A stretch of DNA of 64,000 nt from Amycolatopsis sp. NBC_00345 (GCF_036116635.1 NZ_CP107995.1:10230001-10294000); one strand, 5' to 3'. Positions 49,383 through 57,514 are shown, numbered from the stretch's first letter. The notes: generated from the letters alone by a model not told the origin. A program made the numbers and translations.

Positions 49383-50117
49383 GTGGCCACACCGACCGGG
49401 CTCCGCCTGCCGCGCTACCGGCAGGACCCCGAGGACACGCACGCGCCGATGGACTTCGCGGGCTACCGCTCCACCAAGCTGCGCCACCCGAAGCAGCCGC
49501 TGGTGCTGCTGCCGCAGATGCTCACCGAGGTGACCGGCCCGCTGCTCGGCCCCGGCCGTCTCGGCGAGCACGACAACGACCTCACCCGCCAGCACTCCGG
49601 CGAGCCGCAGGGACAGCGGATCATCGTCACCGGCCGGCTGCTCGACGGCGGCGGCCGGCCGATCCGCGACTCGCTCGTCGAGATCTGGCAGGCCAACGCG
49701 GGCGGGCGCTACCGGCACACCGGCGACCGCTGGCCGTCACCGCTCGACCCGAACTTCGACGGGCTCGGCCGCGCGCTGACCGACGGCGACGGGCGGTACG
49801 AGTTCACCACCATCAAACCGGGCGCGTACCCGTGGAAGAACCACGACAACGCGTGGCGGCCCGCGCACATCCACTTCTCGGTGTTCGGCGCCGCGTTCAC
49901 GCAGCGGCTGGTCACCCAGATGTACTTCCCGGACGACCCGCTGTTCGGCCAGGACCCGATCTTCAACTCCATCCCGGACGAGAAGGCCCGGCAGCGCATG
50001 ATCTCGCGCTTCGACCTCGAGCGCACCGAGGAGCAGTGGGCGCTGGCCTTCCAGTTCGACATCGTGGTCCGCGGGCGCGAGCAGTCGGTGTTCGAGGACG
50101 AGGAGGACGAGGACTAA
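49383..50117 (+). CDS. pcaH: Protocatechuate 3,4-dioxygenase, beta subunit
   Basis: A 244-aa intradiol dioxygenase subunit carrying the Fe(III) site, which opens protocatechuate between the hydroxyls to 3-carboxymuconate. Iron ligands are visible in YPWKNHDNAWRPAHIHFSVF (Tyr and two His) and an upstream Tyr in GGRYRHTGDRW. IWQANAGGRY is characteristic. The acidic tail ends in EDEEDED. GTG start; the stop overlaps pcaG as TAATG. Confidence 0.95.
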   Translation: MATPTGLRLPRYRQDPEDTHAPMDFAGYRSTKLRHPKQPLVLLPQMLTEVTGPLLGPGRLGEHDNDLTRQHSGEPQGQRIIVTGRLLDGGGRPIRDSLVEIWQANAGGRYRHTGDRWPSPLDPNFDGLGRALTDGDGRYEFTTIKPGAYPWKNHDNAWRPAHIHFSVFGAAFTQRLVTQMYFPDDPLFGQDPIFNSIPDEKARQRMISRFDLERTEEQWALAFQFDIVVRGREQSVFEDEEDED

Positions 50118-50671
50118 TGGGCCGGTTGGGGACCACACCGTCGCAGACCGTCGGGCCGTACCTGACGATCGGGCTGCCGTGGGAGGACGGGCCGTTGGTC
50201 GTGCCGGAGGGCACGGCAGGCGCGGTGTGGATCCGCGGCACCGTGTTCGACGGTGAGGGCGCACCGGTGCCGGACGCGCTGATCGAGACCTGGCAGGCCG
50301 ATCCGGAAGGCCGGTTCGACCATCCGGACGACCCGCGCGGTCGCGGCGGGTCCGGGTTCCGCGGCTTCGGCCGCTGCCCGACCGACGAGCACGGCGAGTA
50401 CCGGATCTTCACGCTGCTGCCGGGAATCCTGCCGTCCGGGCACGGTGGTGACCAGGCGCGGCACATCGACGTCTCGGTGTTCGCGCGCGGCATGCTGAAC
50501 CGTGTGGTCACGCGTATCTACTTCGAGGACCAGGACAACTCGGGCGACGCGGTGCTGGCGAGCGTGCCGGCGGAGCGGCGTGCCACGCTGGTCGCGGCCA
50601 AGACCGAAGCCGGCTACCGGTTCGACGTGCGGCTGCAGGGCGAAGGCGAGACAGTCTTTTTCGCGGTTTGA
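50117..50671 (+). CDS. pcaG: Protocatechuate 3,4-dioxygenase, alpha subunit
   Basis: A 184-aa alpha subunit, smaller than beta as usual, with TPSQTVGPYLTIGLPW, ETWQADPEGRFDHPDD and the lipid-like HIDVSVFARGMLNRVVTRIY segment. It forms the alpha-beta protomer and contributes substrate-binding residues but no complete iron site. Coupled to pcaH. In most related clusters pcaB follows pcaG; here the lactonase gene comes directly after 23 nt. Confidence 0.95.
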   Translation: MGRLGTTPSQTVGPYLTIGLPWEDGPLVVPEGTAGAVWIRGTVFDGEGAPVPDALIETWQADPEGRFDHPDDPRGRGGSGFRGFGRCPTDEHGEYRIFTLLPGILPSGHGGDQARHIDVSVFARGMLNRVVTRIYFEDQDNSGDAVLASVPAERRATLVAAKTEAGYRFDVRLQGEGETVFFAV

Positions 50672-50694
50672 GTGTCCACAATGGAGGTTATGAC

Positions 50695-51474
50695 GTGTCT
50701 GCGGTCCGGGTGCACCGGGTGCTCGAAGGCCCCGTCGACGGTCCGGTGGTGGTGTTCGGCAACTCCGTCGGCAGCGACTACCGGGTGTGGGCGCCGCAGG
50801 TGGCTCCCCTTGTGGCGCGGGGATTCCGGGTGGTCCGGTACGACACACGCGGCCACGGTGCGTCGCCGGTACCGCCGGGGCCGTACGAACTGGACGACCT
50901 GGGCGCGGACCTGCTGGCGTTGCTGGACGACGTCGGCGCGGAGCGCGCGCACGTGGTCGGCCTCTCGCTCGGCGGGATGACCGGCATGTGGGCGGGTATC
51001 CACGCGCCGGAGCGGGTCGCGAGCCTGACGTTGTGCTGCACGTCGGCGAAGCTGGGGCCGCCCGAGATGTGGGTGGACCGGGCGGCGAAGGTCCGTGCGG
51101 AGGGCACCGGCTCCATCGCCGAGGCGGCCGTCGGGCGGTGGCTCACGCCCGCGTACGCGCAGGCGCACCCGGACGAAGCCGAGTTCCTGCGCGGCATGAT
51201 CGCGGCCACCCCGAGCGAGGGTTACGCGGCCTGCTGCGGCGTCATCGAGCGGATGGACCTGCTCGCCGGGCTGCCGAAGATCAGCGCGCCGACGCTGGTC
51301 GTCTCCGGGGCCGAAGACCCCGCGACCCCGCCGGAGCCGCACGGCCGGCTCATCGCCGAGGGGGTGCCGGGCGCGCGGTTCGAGGTGGTCGCGTCGGCGG
51401 CGCACCTGGGCAGTTACGAGCAGCCTGCGGAGTTCACCCGGCTGATCCTGGAGCACATCACGGAGGCCAAGTGA
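50695..51474 (+). CDS. pcaD: 3-oxoadipate enol-lactonase
   Basis: A 259-aa alpha/beta hydrolase that opens 3-oxoadipate enol-lactone. The nucleophile elbow is VVGLSLGGMTGM, and the catalytic Asp and His lie in SGAEDPATPPE and SAAHLGSYEQP. GTG 50695 with a GGAGG site 8 nt upstream. In many actinomycetes this domain is fused to PcaC as PcaL; here the two are separate genes overlapping by GTGA. Confidence 0.92.
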   Translation: MSAVRVHRVLEGPVDGPVVVFGNSVGSDYRVWAPQVAPLVARGFRVVRYDTRGHGASPVPPGPYELDDLGADLLALLDDVGAERAHVVGLSLGGMTGMWAGIHAPERVASLTLCCTSAKLGPPEMWVDRAAKVRAEGTGSIAEAAVGRWLTPAYAQAHPDEAEFLRGMIAATPSEGYAACCGVIERMDLLAGLPKISAPTLVVSGAEDPATPPEPHGRLIAEGVPGARFEVVASAAHLGSYEQPAEFTRLILEHITEAK

Positions 51475-51875
51475 CCGGCGAGCGTTACGAGGCGGGCATG
51501 AAGGTGCGCCGCGAAGTGCTGGGCGACGAGCACGTCGACTGGGCCGTCGCGCGCACCACGGAGTTCAGCCGCCCGTTCCAGGAGTACATCACCGAGGCCG
51601 CGTGGGGCTCGGCGTGGACGCGCGAAGGCCTGGACCGGCGCACGCGCAGCTGCATCACGCTGGCGGCGCTCACCGCGCTGCACTGCCACGACGAGCTGGC
51701 GATGCACGTCCGCGCGGCCGTCCGCAACGGACTGACCGCGGACGAGATCGGCGAGGTGCTGCTGCACACCGGCGTTTACGCGGGTGTGCCGGCGGCGAAC
51801 ACGGCCATCGCGATCGCCCAGCGCACCCTGGCCGAACTGGGTGAGCCGACGGCCCAGCCACCGGCCGGCGGATAG
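51471..51875 (+). CDS. pcaC: 4-carboxymuconolactone decarboxylase
   Basis: A 134-aa helical protein that decarboxylates 4-carboxymuconolactone to the enol-lactone. Typical stretches: RYEAGMKVRREVLGDEHVD, RTRSCITLAALTALHCHDEL and LLHTGVYAGVPAANTAIAIA. The single-domain length matches stand-alone PcaC. The stop lies 10 nt before the regulator gene, whose -10 box is within its end. Confidence 0.94.
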   Translation: MTGERYEAGMKVRREVLGDEHVDWAVARTTEFSRPFQEYITEAAWGSAWTREGLDRRTRSCITLAALTALHCHDELAMHVRAAVRNGLTADEIGEVLLHTGVYAGVPAANTAIAIAQRTLAELGEPTAQPPAGG

Positions 51876-51885
51876 GGTTCCCGCC

Positions 51886-52692
51886 ATGGACGAGGGCGAA
51901 CCGGCCGAGCGCGGCGCACACCACGTGCAGTCGCTGGAGCGCGGGCTGGCGGTGATCAGGGCCTTCAGCGCGGAGGCGCCGCACCCCACGCTCAGCGAGG
52001 TCGCGCGGGTCACGGGCCTGACCCGGGCAGCCGCGCGGCGGTTCCTGCTCACCCTCGTCGACCTCGGCTACGTCCGCACGGACGGCAAGTACTTCACGCT
52101 CACCGCGCGGGTGCTGGAGCTGGGTTACGCGTACCTGTCGAGCATGTCGTTGTCGGAAGTGGCGCAGCCGCACCTGGAGCGGCTTTCGGCGGAGGTGCGG
52201 GAGTCCAGTTCGGTGTCGGTGCTGGAAGTCCCGGACATCGTGTACATCGCGCGCGTCGCGGTGTCGCGGATCATGACCGTGAGCATCAACGTGGGCACGC
52301 GTTTCCCGGCGTACGCCACATCGATGGGGCACGTGCTGCTCGCGGACATGAGCCGGGCGGAGCTGGAGGCCTACTTCATCGTCGCGGACCTAGACCGTCT
52401 GACCGACCACACCCTGACCGACCGCGGCCTGCTGAAGGCCGAGCTGGCGCGCGTCTCCGAGCAGGGCTGGGCGATGGTGGACCAGGAACTGGAGGAGGGC
52501 CTCCGCTCAGTAGCCGCCCCCATCCACGGCGGCGACGGCCGGGTCGTAGCCGCGGTGAACCTGTCCACCCACGCCAGCCGCACCACAGCGGAGGCCGTCC
52601 GCACCGAACTGGTCCCCCCACTACTGGCAACGGCGGCAGCCATTTCGAACGACCTCGCCGCCGCGAGCCCGACCAAGGCCGCCCGTGGCTGA
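51886..52692 (+). CDS. pcaR: IclR-family regulator of the pca genes
   Basis: A 268-aa IclR-type regulator: winged helix at about 12-70 (SLERGLAVIRAFSAEAPHPT, RAAARRFLLTLVDLGYVRTD) and an effector domain (RFPAYATSMGHVLLADMS, ELEEGLRSVAAPI). Family PcaR/PcaU/PobR proteins sense protocatechuate or 3-oxoadipate. TAGGGT at 51873-51878 ends 7 nt before the ATG, suggesting a leaderless transcript of its own. The stop overlaps an upstream start for the repeat-bearing mocA-like gene (GTGGCTGA). Confidence 0.9.
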   Translation: MDEGEPAERGAHHVQSLERGLAVIRAFSAEAPHPTLSEVARVTGLTRAAARRFLLTLVDLGYVRTDGKYFTLTARVLELGYAYLSSMSLSEVAQPHLERLSAEVRESSSVSVLEVPDIVYIARVAVSRIMTVSINVGTRFPAYATSMGHVLLADMSRAELEAYFIVADLDRLTDHTLTDRGLLKAELARVSEQGWAMVDQELEEGLRSVAAPIHGGDGRVVAAVNLSTHASRTTAEAVRTELVPPLLATAAAISNDLAAASPTKAARG

Positions 52693-52717
52693 CGGTGCCG
52701 CCGCCGCGCCTGCGCCC

Positions 52718-53018
52718 GGGCCTGGGCCGCGGGTCGCTGGGGTCGCCGCGCCGGGGCCGCGAGTCGCTGGAGTCGCTGCGGCTGAGCCGCAAGTCGCCGG
52801 GTCCGCCACAGCAGGGCCGCTAGTCCCTGGTGTCACCGGGCCTGGGCCGCGAGTCGCTGGAGTCGCTGCGTCTGAACCGCGAGTCACCGGGCTCGGCGCG
52901 CCTGGGCCGCGAGTCCCTCGTGCCACCGTGTCCGGGTCGCGGGTCATCGGGGCCGCCGGGGCCTGGGCCGCAAGTCGCTGGGGCCACTGTGGCTGAACCG
53001 CAAATCGCCGGGCTCGGC
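52718..53018 (+). repeat. Ten coding 30-bp minisatellite units before mocA-like gene
   Basis: Units start at 52718, 52748, 52778, 52808, 52838, 52868, 52898, 52928, 52958 and 52989. Nine are exactly 30 bp; the ninth is 31 bp because of an extra G in the run 52958-52961. In the frame of a GTG at 52685, which overlaps the pcaR stop, they encode a decapeptide of the type PGPRVAGVAA. The next partial unit, GPRVAG at 53019 onward, is the start of the mocA-like enzyme itself. Units differ at many third positions. They have no spacers, so this is not a CRISPR. Confidence 0.9.
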
Positions 53019-53600
53019 GTGCCGGGGCCGCGAGTCGCCGGTCTGCTGCTGGCGGCGGGGGCCGGACGGCGGTTCGGTGGGCCGAAGGCGCTGGCCGAGC
53101 TGGACGGTGAGCCGTTGGTCCGCCGGGCGCTGCGCACGCTTATCGAGGCGGGGTGTGGGCCGGTTCGGGTGGTCGTCGGTGCGGCGGCCGGGGAAGTCCG
53201 GGCGTTGCTGCCTGATCCCGAGCTCGCCGTCTACGCCGAGGGCTGGGAGAGCGGCATGGGCGCCTCGCTGCGGGCTGGCCTCACCGCGCTCGCCGACGTC
53301 GACGGGCCCGAAGCCGCCCTGGTGCACCTGGTCGACCTCCCGTGGGTGGGCGCCGACGTGATCGCGCGGGTGGCCGCCGGCGCGACCGAGGACGTTGTCG
53401 CGCGCGCCGCCTACGACGGGGTCCCCGGCCACCCGGTCCTGCTGGGCCGCCGGTGGTGGGCCGAGATCGCCGGTTCCGCCAGCGGGGACCGCGGCGCCCG
53501 CGACTGGCTGGCCACCCGCGCCGACCTGCGCCTCGTCGAGTGCGCCGACCTGGGCAGCGGCCGGGATGTCGACCATCGCGCCGACCTGGGCGACGGCTAG
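53019..53600 (+). CDS. MobA/MocA-like molybdenum cofactor nucleotidyltransferase
   Basis: About 193 aa from GTG 53019, the usual length of MocA, which joins CTP (or GTP) to molybdopterin for enzymes of the xanthine/CO dehydrogenase family. Signature regions: VAGLLLAAGAGRRFGGPKAL (nucleotide loop), VRVVVGAAAG, LVHLVDLPWVGADVI and YDGVPGHPVLLGRRWW. The downstream molybdenum hydroxylase genes fit. The original start was probably GTG 52685, through the repeat array; the extra G at 52958-52961 now separates them, so either translation starts at 53019 or the indel is an error or a switch. The C-terminus runs into 36-bp repeats. Confidence 0.8.
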   Translation: MPGPRVAGLLLAAGAGRRFGGPKALAELDGEPLVRRALRTLIEAGCGPVRVVVGAAAGEVRALLPDPELAVYAEGWESGMGASLRAGLTALADVDGPEAALVHLVDLPWVGADVIARVAAGATEDVVARAAYDGVPGHPVLLGRRWWAEIAGSASGDRGARDWLATRADLRLVECADLGSGRDVDHRADLGDG

Positions 53601-53634
53601 GAGATCGACCATCGCTCCGACTTGAGCGGCGGCC
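53542..53634 (+). repeat. 36-bp tandem repeat across the mocA-like stop
   Basis: Units 53542-53577 and 53578-53613 plus a partial third to 53634, starting GCGCCGACCTGGGC and ending ATCGACCATC or similar. In frame they encode ADLGSGRDVDHR repeats; the stop TAG (53598-53600) falls in the second unit. Confidence 0.75.
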
Positions 53635-53662
53635 CGCCCGTCGACCCCCGCCGAGGCCCGCA

Positions 53663-53743
53663 GAGAGCCGACCACCGTCGAGGCCACGGAAAGCTGACTG
53701 CCGTCGAGGCCCGCGGAGAGCTGACCGCCGTCGAGACCCACCC
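53663..53743 (+). repeat. 27-bp tandem repeat, three units
   Basis: Units at 53663-53689, 53690-53716 and 53717-53743 share the core CCGTCGAGGCC and the spacing GAGAGC-CGACC/AAAGCTGACT. No gene covers them. They follow directly on the 36-bp array. Confidence 0.65.
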
Positions 53744-53868
53744 GGCCACCTACCCATCTACCCACCCAGCCACCCCCGGCCACCCGACCGACCACCCACC
53801 CACCCACCCGGCCGACCGGCCGACCGACCGACCACCCACCCACCCACCCGACCGACCGACCGACCGAT
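53744..53868 (+). repeat. Pyrimidine-rich CCCA/CCGA microsatellite
   Basis: About 125 bp made almost wholly of CCCA and CCGA (and CGGC) tetranucleotide runs on this strand, with very little G. It ends 40 bp before the moxR start. Tetranucleotide runs of this kind expand and contract by slippage. Confidence 0.8.
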
Positions 53869-53895
53869 GATCAGCGCATCCAAGCCCCAGCGCCC

Positions 53896-53911
53896 TACCA
53901 TCGGCACTGTG
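53896..53911 (+). promoter_or_regulatory. Leaderless -10 element for moxR-like gene
   Basis: TACCAT (53896-53901) fits the TANNNT -10 form and ends 7 nt before GTG 53909. There is no ribosome site, so leaderless translation is likely and supports this start. Confidence 0.5.
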
Positions 53912-54778
53912 ACGGAGTCCCCGGAAGACCTCGCGGTGGCGCTCGACGCCGTCGGCTACCTCGCCGACGAGGGGCTGGCGACGGCTGGGTTCCTGGCGAT
54001 GCGGCTGCACCGGCCGTTGTTCTGCGAGGGCGAGCCGGGCACCGGCAAGACGTCGCTGGCGTTGGCGCTGGCGAGCGCGCTCGACCTGCCGCTGGTGCGC
54101 CTGCAGTGCCATGAAGGCATCGACGCCGCGCAGGCGTTGTATGAGTGGGACTTTCCGCGCCAGCTGCTGCACCTGCGCGCGCTGGAAGCCGCCGAAGGGG
54201 GCCGGCTCGATGCCGAGACGGCCGAGCGCTCGCTCTACACCGAGCGGTTCCTGCTGGCCCGGCCCCTGCTGCGGGCCCTGACCGCCGCCCCGTGCGTCCT
54301 GCTGATCGACGAGATCGACCGCGCCGACGACGAGTTCGAGGCCTTCCTCCTCCAGCTCCTCGACGAGTACACCGTCACGATCCCGGAGTACGGCGAGATC
54401 CGCGCCGAGGTGCCGCCCCTGGTCGTCCTGACGTCCAACCGCACTCGCGAGGTGCACGACGCCCTCAAGCGCCGCTGCCTCTACCACTGGCTGGAGCACC
54501 CGGACCTGCCCCGCGAGGTGCGGATCCTGCGCCGTCGGATCCCCGGCGTCAGCGAGGCCATGGCCCAGCAGGTCGCCGAGGCGGTGCACCGGCTCCGGGC
54601 GATGGAGTTGTTGAAACCACCGGGAACGGCGGAATCGCTCGACTGGGCGAGGGCCCTGCTCGCCTTGGGGCGCGACGAGCTGGACGCGGCGACGGCGGCG
54701 CGCACGCTCGGCGCCGTCCTGAAGTACAGCGAAGACCTCGACCGCGTCCGCGCGAAGCTGGACGCTTTGTTCGCCTGA
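53909..54778 (+). CDS. MoxR-type AAA+ ATPase (CoxD-like)
   Basis: A 289-aa AAA+ ATPase with Walker A GEPGTGKT (41-48), Walker B VLLIDEIDRAD and sensor region LVVLTSNRTREVHDALKRRC. In cox clusters the CoxD relative works with a VWA protein (here the gene at 55156) to mature the molybdenum-copper or molybdenum active site. GTG 53909 is chosen for the leaderless promoter and because MTESPEDL matches the usual N-terminus. Upstream in-frame sequence would come only from the microsatellite. Confidence 0.9.
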   Translation: MTESPEDLAVALDAVGYLADEGLATAGFLAMRLHRPLFCEGEPGTGKTSLALALASALDLPLVRLQCHEGIDAAQALYEWDFPRQLLHLRALEAAEGGRLDAETAERSLYTERFLLARPLLRALTAAPCVLLIDEIDRADDEFEAFLLQLLDEYTVTIPEYGEIRAEVPPLVVLTSNRTREVHDALKRRCLYHWLEHPDLPREVRILRRRIPGVSEAMAQQVAEAVHRLRAMELLKPPGTAESLDWARALLALGRDELDAATAARTLGAVLKYSEDLDRVRAKLDALFA

Positions 54779-54928
54779 CCGAGCCACGCGCATCCTCGCA
54801 AAACCGTTGCGCGCCAAGGACTTTCCGGCGCCACCGGGAGTCCGGAGTTAATTGCGTTGACCCACCGAGCACGGCCGGTCATGCTTGGTCCTGTCACAGT
54901 GAGAAATCCGCTCGAGAGGAGGAAGACC

Positions 54929-54982
54929 GTGTCCACGAACCCCGATCGCCGGGAGCGCGCGGTCTTCCCGGCTGACCGCTGA
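54929..54982 (+). CDS. Tiny ORF (17 codons) with a strong ribosome site
   Basis: GTG 54929 is preceded by AGAGGAGGAAG, one of the best ribosome sites in the window, and reads MSTNPDRRERAVFPADR then TGA. It is alone in the 377-bp gap between the moxR and VWA genes. It may be a leader peptide or a chance ORF; no attenuator was identified. The rest of this gap shows no gene. Confidence 0.35.
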   Translation: MSTNPDRRERAVFPADR

Positions 54983-55155
54983 TCTGACCGCGTTTCCCCT
55001 TACGATCACCAGGTTCTTTTTCCCGCAGGCTCGACGCGCCCACCCCCCGCTACCTTGGGTCGGTCGCTGCGTTGAGCCGCGGTCCGCGCCGTCGTCCCGG
55101 GGGAGGGGGCGGCGGCGCGGACCGTTTCAGCCCGGATCCGGCGCACAATGGGCAG

Positions 55156-56271
55156 ATGGACACCGAAACCGCCGACCCGCTCGTGGGTTTCACCGGGTTC
55201 GCGGCGGCCCTGCGCGAAGCCGGGGTGGCCTGCGACGCACGGCGGGTGCAGGCGTACCTCGCGGCCGTCGCCGAGGTGGACATCGCCGCGCCGACCCAGC
55301 TGTACTGGGCCGGGCGGCTGACACTGTGCTCCGATCCCGACGACCTGCCGCGTTACGAGGAGGCCTTCGCCCGCTGGTTCGAGGTGGAGCCGACGCCGCG
55401 GGGCCGGGCCGCGAACCAGGCGGAGAGACGCGCGCGTATCGCGCCCCTCATCGCGTCGAGCGGCGGCGAAACCGAGGGTGGCGAGAGCGCCGACAGCCTG
55501 CGCGTCGCCGCCAGCGACCACGAGGTTCTGCGCCACCGCGACCTCGCCGAGCTGACCACGGCCGAGCGCGAGCACCTGCGCGAACTGCTCGCCACTCTGC
55601 ATCCCGTGCTGCCGCAACGGAAATCGGCCCGGCGCACGCCGGCGCACCACGGGCGGCTCGATCCGTCACGCACGTTGCGCGCGATGCTCGCCGCCGGCGG
55701 TGAGCCTGTCCGGCTGGTCCGCGGCCGCCGGGGAACACGGGCGCGCCGGGTGGTGTTACTCATCGACGTGTCCGGTTCGATGAGCCCCTACGCCGACGCG
55801 TTGCTGCGCTTCGCGCACGTGCTCACGCGCGCGAACCCGGCCGGCGTCGAGGTGTTCACGCTCGGCACGCGGATGACGCGCGTGTCCCGGCAGCTGCGTC
55901 AGCGCGACCCGGAACGAGCCATGCTCGCGGCGGGCACGGCGGTGCCGGACTTCGCCGGCGGCACCCGCCTCGGCGAGACGCTGCGCGTGTTCCTCGACCG
56001 CTGGGGCCAGCGCGGATTCGCCCGCCGCGCCGTGGTCACGGTGTTCTCCGACGGGTGGGAGCGCGGCGACCCGAGCCTGCTCGGGGACCAGCTCGCGAGG
56101 CTGCGCCGGCTCGCGCACGCCGTATTCTGGGTGAATCCGCACGCGGGGCGGGAGGGGTACGCTCCGGTCCAGTCCGGCATCGTGGCCGCCTTGCCCCACA
56201 TCGACCGGTTACTGGCCGGGCACAGCCTGGCGACCTTGGAACGACTGCTCGGGGAGATAGCCGATGCGTGA
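55156..56271 (+). CDS. VWA-domain protein, CoxE-like
   Basis: A 371-aa protein with an N-terminal helical region (FTGFAAALREAGVACDARRV) and a C-terminal von Willebrand A domain whose metal site is D204-x-S206-x-S208 (LLIDVSGSMS), with TLGTRMTRVSRQL and VFSDGWERGDPSLLG further on. CoxE-type proteins partner MoxR ATPases in cofactor insertion for molybdenum hydroxylases. ATG 55156; CACAAT 7 nt upstream may be a leaderless -10. It overlaps xdhC by 8 bp. Confidence 0.88.
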   Translation: MDTETADPLVGFTGFAAALREAGVACDARRVQAYLAAVAEVDIAAPTQLYWAGRLTLCSDPDDLPRYEEAFARWFEVEPTPRGRAANQAERRARIAPLIASSGGETEGGESADSLRVAASDHEVLRHRDLAELTTAEREHLRELLATLHPVLPQRKSARRTPAHHGRLDPSRTLRAMLAAGGEPVRLVRGRRGTRARRVVLLIDVSGSMSPYADALLRFAHVLTRANPAGVEVFTLGTRMTRVSRQLRQRDPERAMLAAGTAVPDFAGGTRLGETLRVFLDRWGQRGFARRAVVTVFSDGWERGDPSLLGDQLARLRRLAHAVFWVNPHAGREGYAPVQSGIVAALPHIDRLLAGHSLATLERLLGEIADA

Positions 56272-57376
56272 CGTACTGGACGACGTGTACCGCCGCTGGT
56301 CGGCGGGGGAGACGGTCGGGCTCGGCACGGTGGTGGCCACGTTCTCGTCCGCGCCGCGTGAGCCCGGTGCGGCGATGGTGGTGGCCGCCGACGGGACGGT
56401 GGCGGGCAGCGTGTCCGGCGGCTGCGTCGAGGGTGCGGTGTACGAGCTGGCCCAGGAGGTCGTCGCCGAGCGGAAGCCGGTGCTGCAGCGTTACGGCGTG
56501 AGCGACAACGACGCGTTCGCGGTGGGCCTGACCTGCGGCGGGATCATCGACATCTACGTGGAGCACGTGGACCGCGACTCGATGCCGGAGCTGCCCGAGG
56601 TCGTGGCGTCGGTGCGATCCGGGGAGCCGGTCGCCGTCGTCACGGTCATCGAGCACGAGCGCCACGGCCTGGTGGGCGAGCGCATGATCGTGTGGCCGGA
56701 CCGCGTGGCCGGCACGCTCGGCTCGTCGCGCATGGACGACGCCGTGGCCGACGACGCGCGCGGCCTGCTCGCCACCGGCCGCACCGCGACCCTGCACTAC
56801 GGCCCGGACGGCCAGCGCCGCGGCGAGGGCATGGCCGTGTTCGTCAACTCGTTCGAGCCGCCGCCCCGCCTGCTCGTCTTCGGCGCGATCGACTTCGCCG
56901 CGGCGATGGCGCGCATGGGCGCCTACCTGGGCTACCAGGTCACGGTGTGCGACGCGCGGCCGGTGTTCGCCACGAGCAGCCGTTTCCCGGACGCGCACGA
57001 GGTTGTCGTCGACTGGCCGCACCGCTACCTCAAGACGGAGGCCGAGGCCGGGCGCATCGACGCCCGCACGGCCATCACGGTCCTCACGCACGACCCCAAG
57101 TTCGACGTGCCGCTGCTGGAGGTCGCGCTGGGCCTGGACGTCGGTTACGTCGGCGCCATGGGCTCCCGCAAGACCCACGACGACCGCTTCGCGCGCCTTC
57201 GCGAAGCGGGCATCAGCGAGGTGTCGCTGGAGCGCCTGTCCTCGCCGATCGGCCTCGACCTCGGCGCCCGGACCCCGGAGGAGACTGCGGTTTCCATCGC
57301 GGCGGAGATCATCGCGCTGCGCTGGAGCGGCACCGGACGCCGTCTGGCCGCCTTGTCGGGACGCATCCACAACTGA
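56264..57376 (+). CDS. XdhC/CoxI-family molybdenum cofactor maturation factor
   Basis: A 370-aa protein of the XdhC family, which binds the molybdenum cofactor, aids its sulfuration and delivers it to the hydroxylase. N-terminal XdhC domain with GTVVATFSSAPREPGAAMVV, SGGCVEGAVYE and GLTCGGIIDIYVE; C-terminal Rossmann domain with LLVFGAIDFAAAMARMGAYL and YVGAMGSRKTHDDR. Coupled to the VWA gene. Two terminator-like elements follow, so the structural genes have their own transcript. Confidence 0.92.
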   Translation: MRDVLDDVYRRWSAGETVGLGTVVATFSSAPREPGAAMVVAADGTVAGSVSGGCVEGAVYELAQEVVAERKPVLQRYGVSDNDAFAVGLTCGGIIDIYVEHVDRDSMPELPEVVASVRSGEPVAVVTVIEHERHGLVGERMIVWPDRVAGTLGSSRMDDAVADDARGLLATGRTATLHYGPDGQRRGEGMAVFVNSFEPPPRLLVFGAIDFAAAMARMGAYLGYQVTVCDARPVFATSSRFPDAHEVVVDWPHRYLKTEAEAGRIDARTAITVLTHDPKFDVPLLEVALGLDVGYVGAMGSRKTHDDRFARLREAGISEVSLERLSSPIGLDLGARTPEETAVSIAAEIIALRWSGTGRRLAALSGRIHN

Positions 57377-57409
57377 GCCGCCACCACTGATCCTCACCTG
57401 CAACTGATC

Positions 57410-57466
57410 ACGCCGTCAAGGCCTCCTTACCCGCGTCCAACGCGGTGAAGGAGTCCTTAACGGCGT
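57410..57466. repeat. Imperfect palindrome after xdhC
   Basis: Arms 57411-57436 and 57440-57465 match at 22 of 26 positions (CGCCGTCAAGGCCTCCTTAC against its counterpart), plus an outer A-T pair. The AAGG-N-TCCTT core is unlike the other palindromes. Stem-loop terminator or mobile intergenic repeat. Confidence 0.55.
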
Positions 57467-57489
57467 GCCCATCTCGGGAAGGTCTGTCC

Positions 57490-57514
57490 ACCCGGGAGGG
57501 AACCGGGTTTTTTT
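57490..57514 (+). terminator. Intrinsic terminator with seven Ts
   Basis: ACCCGG (57490-57495) pairs with CCGGGT (57503-57508) around a 7-nt loop, followed by a run of seven T. This is a classical rho-independent terminator, uncommon in such genomes. It ends the moxR-VWA-xdhC transcript. The remaining 230 bp to the next gene shows no other feature. Confidence 0.75.

Noticed and set aside
52718..53018. CRISPR array
   Set aside because: The repeats are contiguous 30-bp units with no unique spacers and no cas genes, and they are in coding frame.
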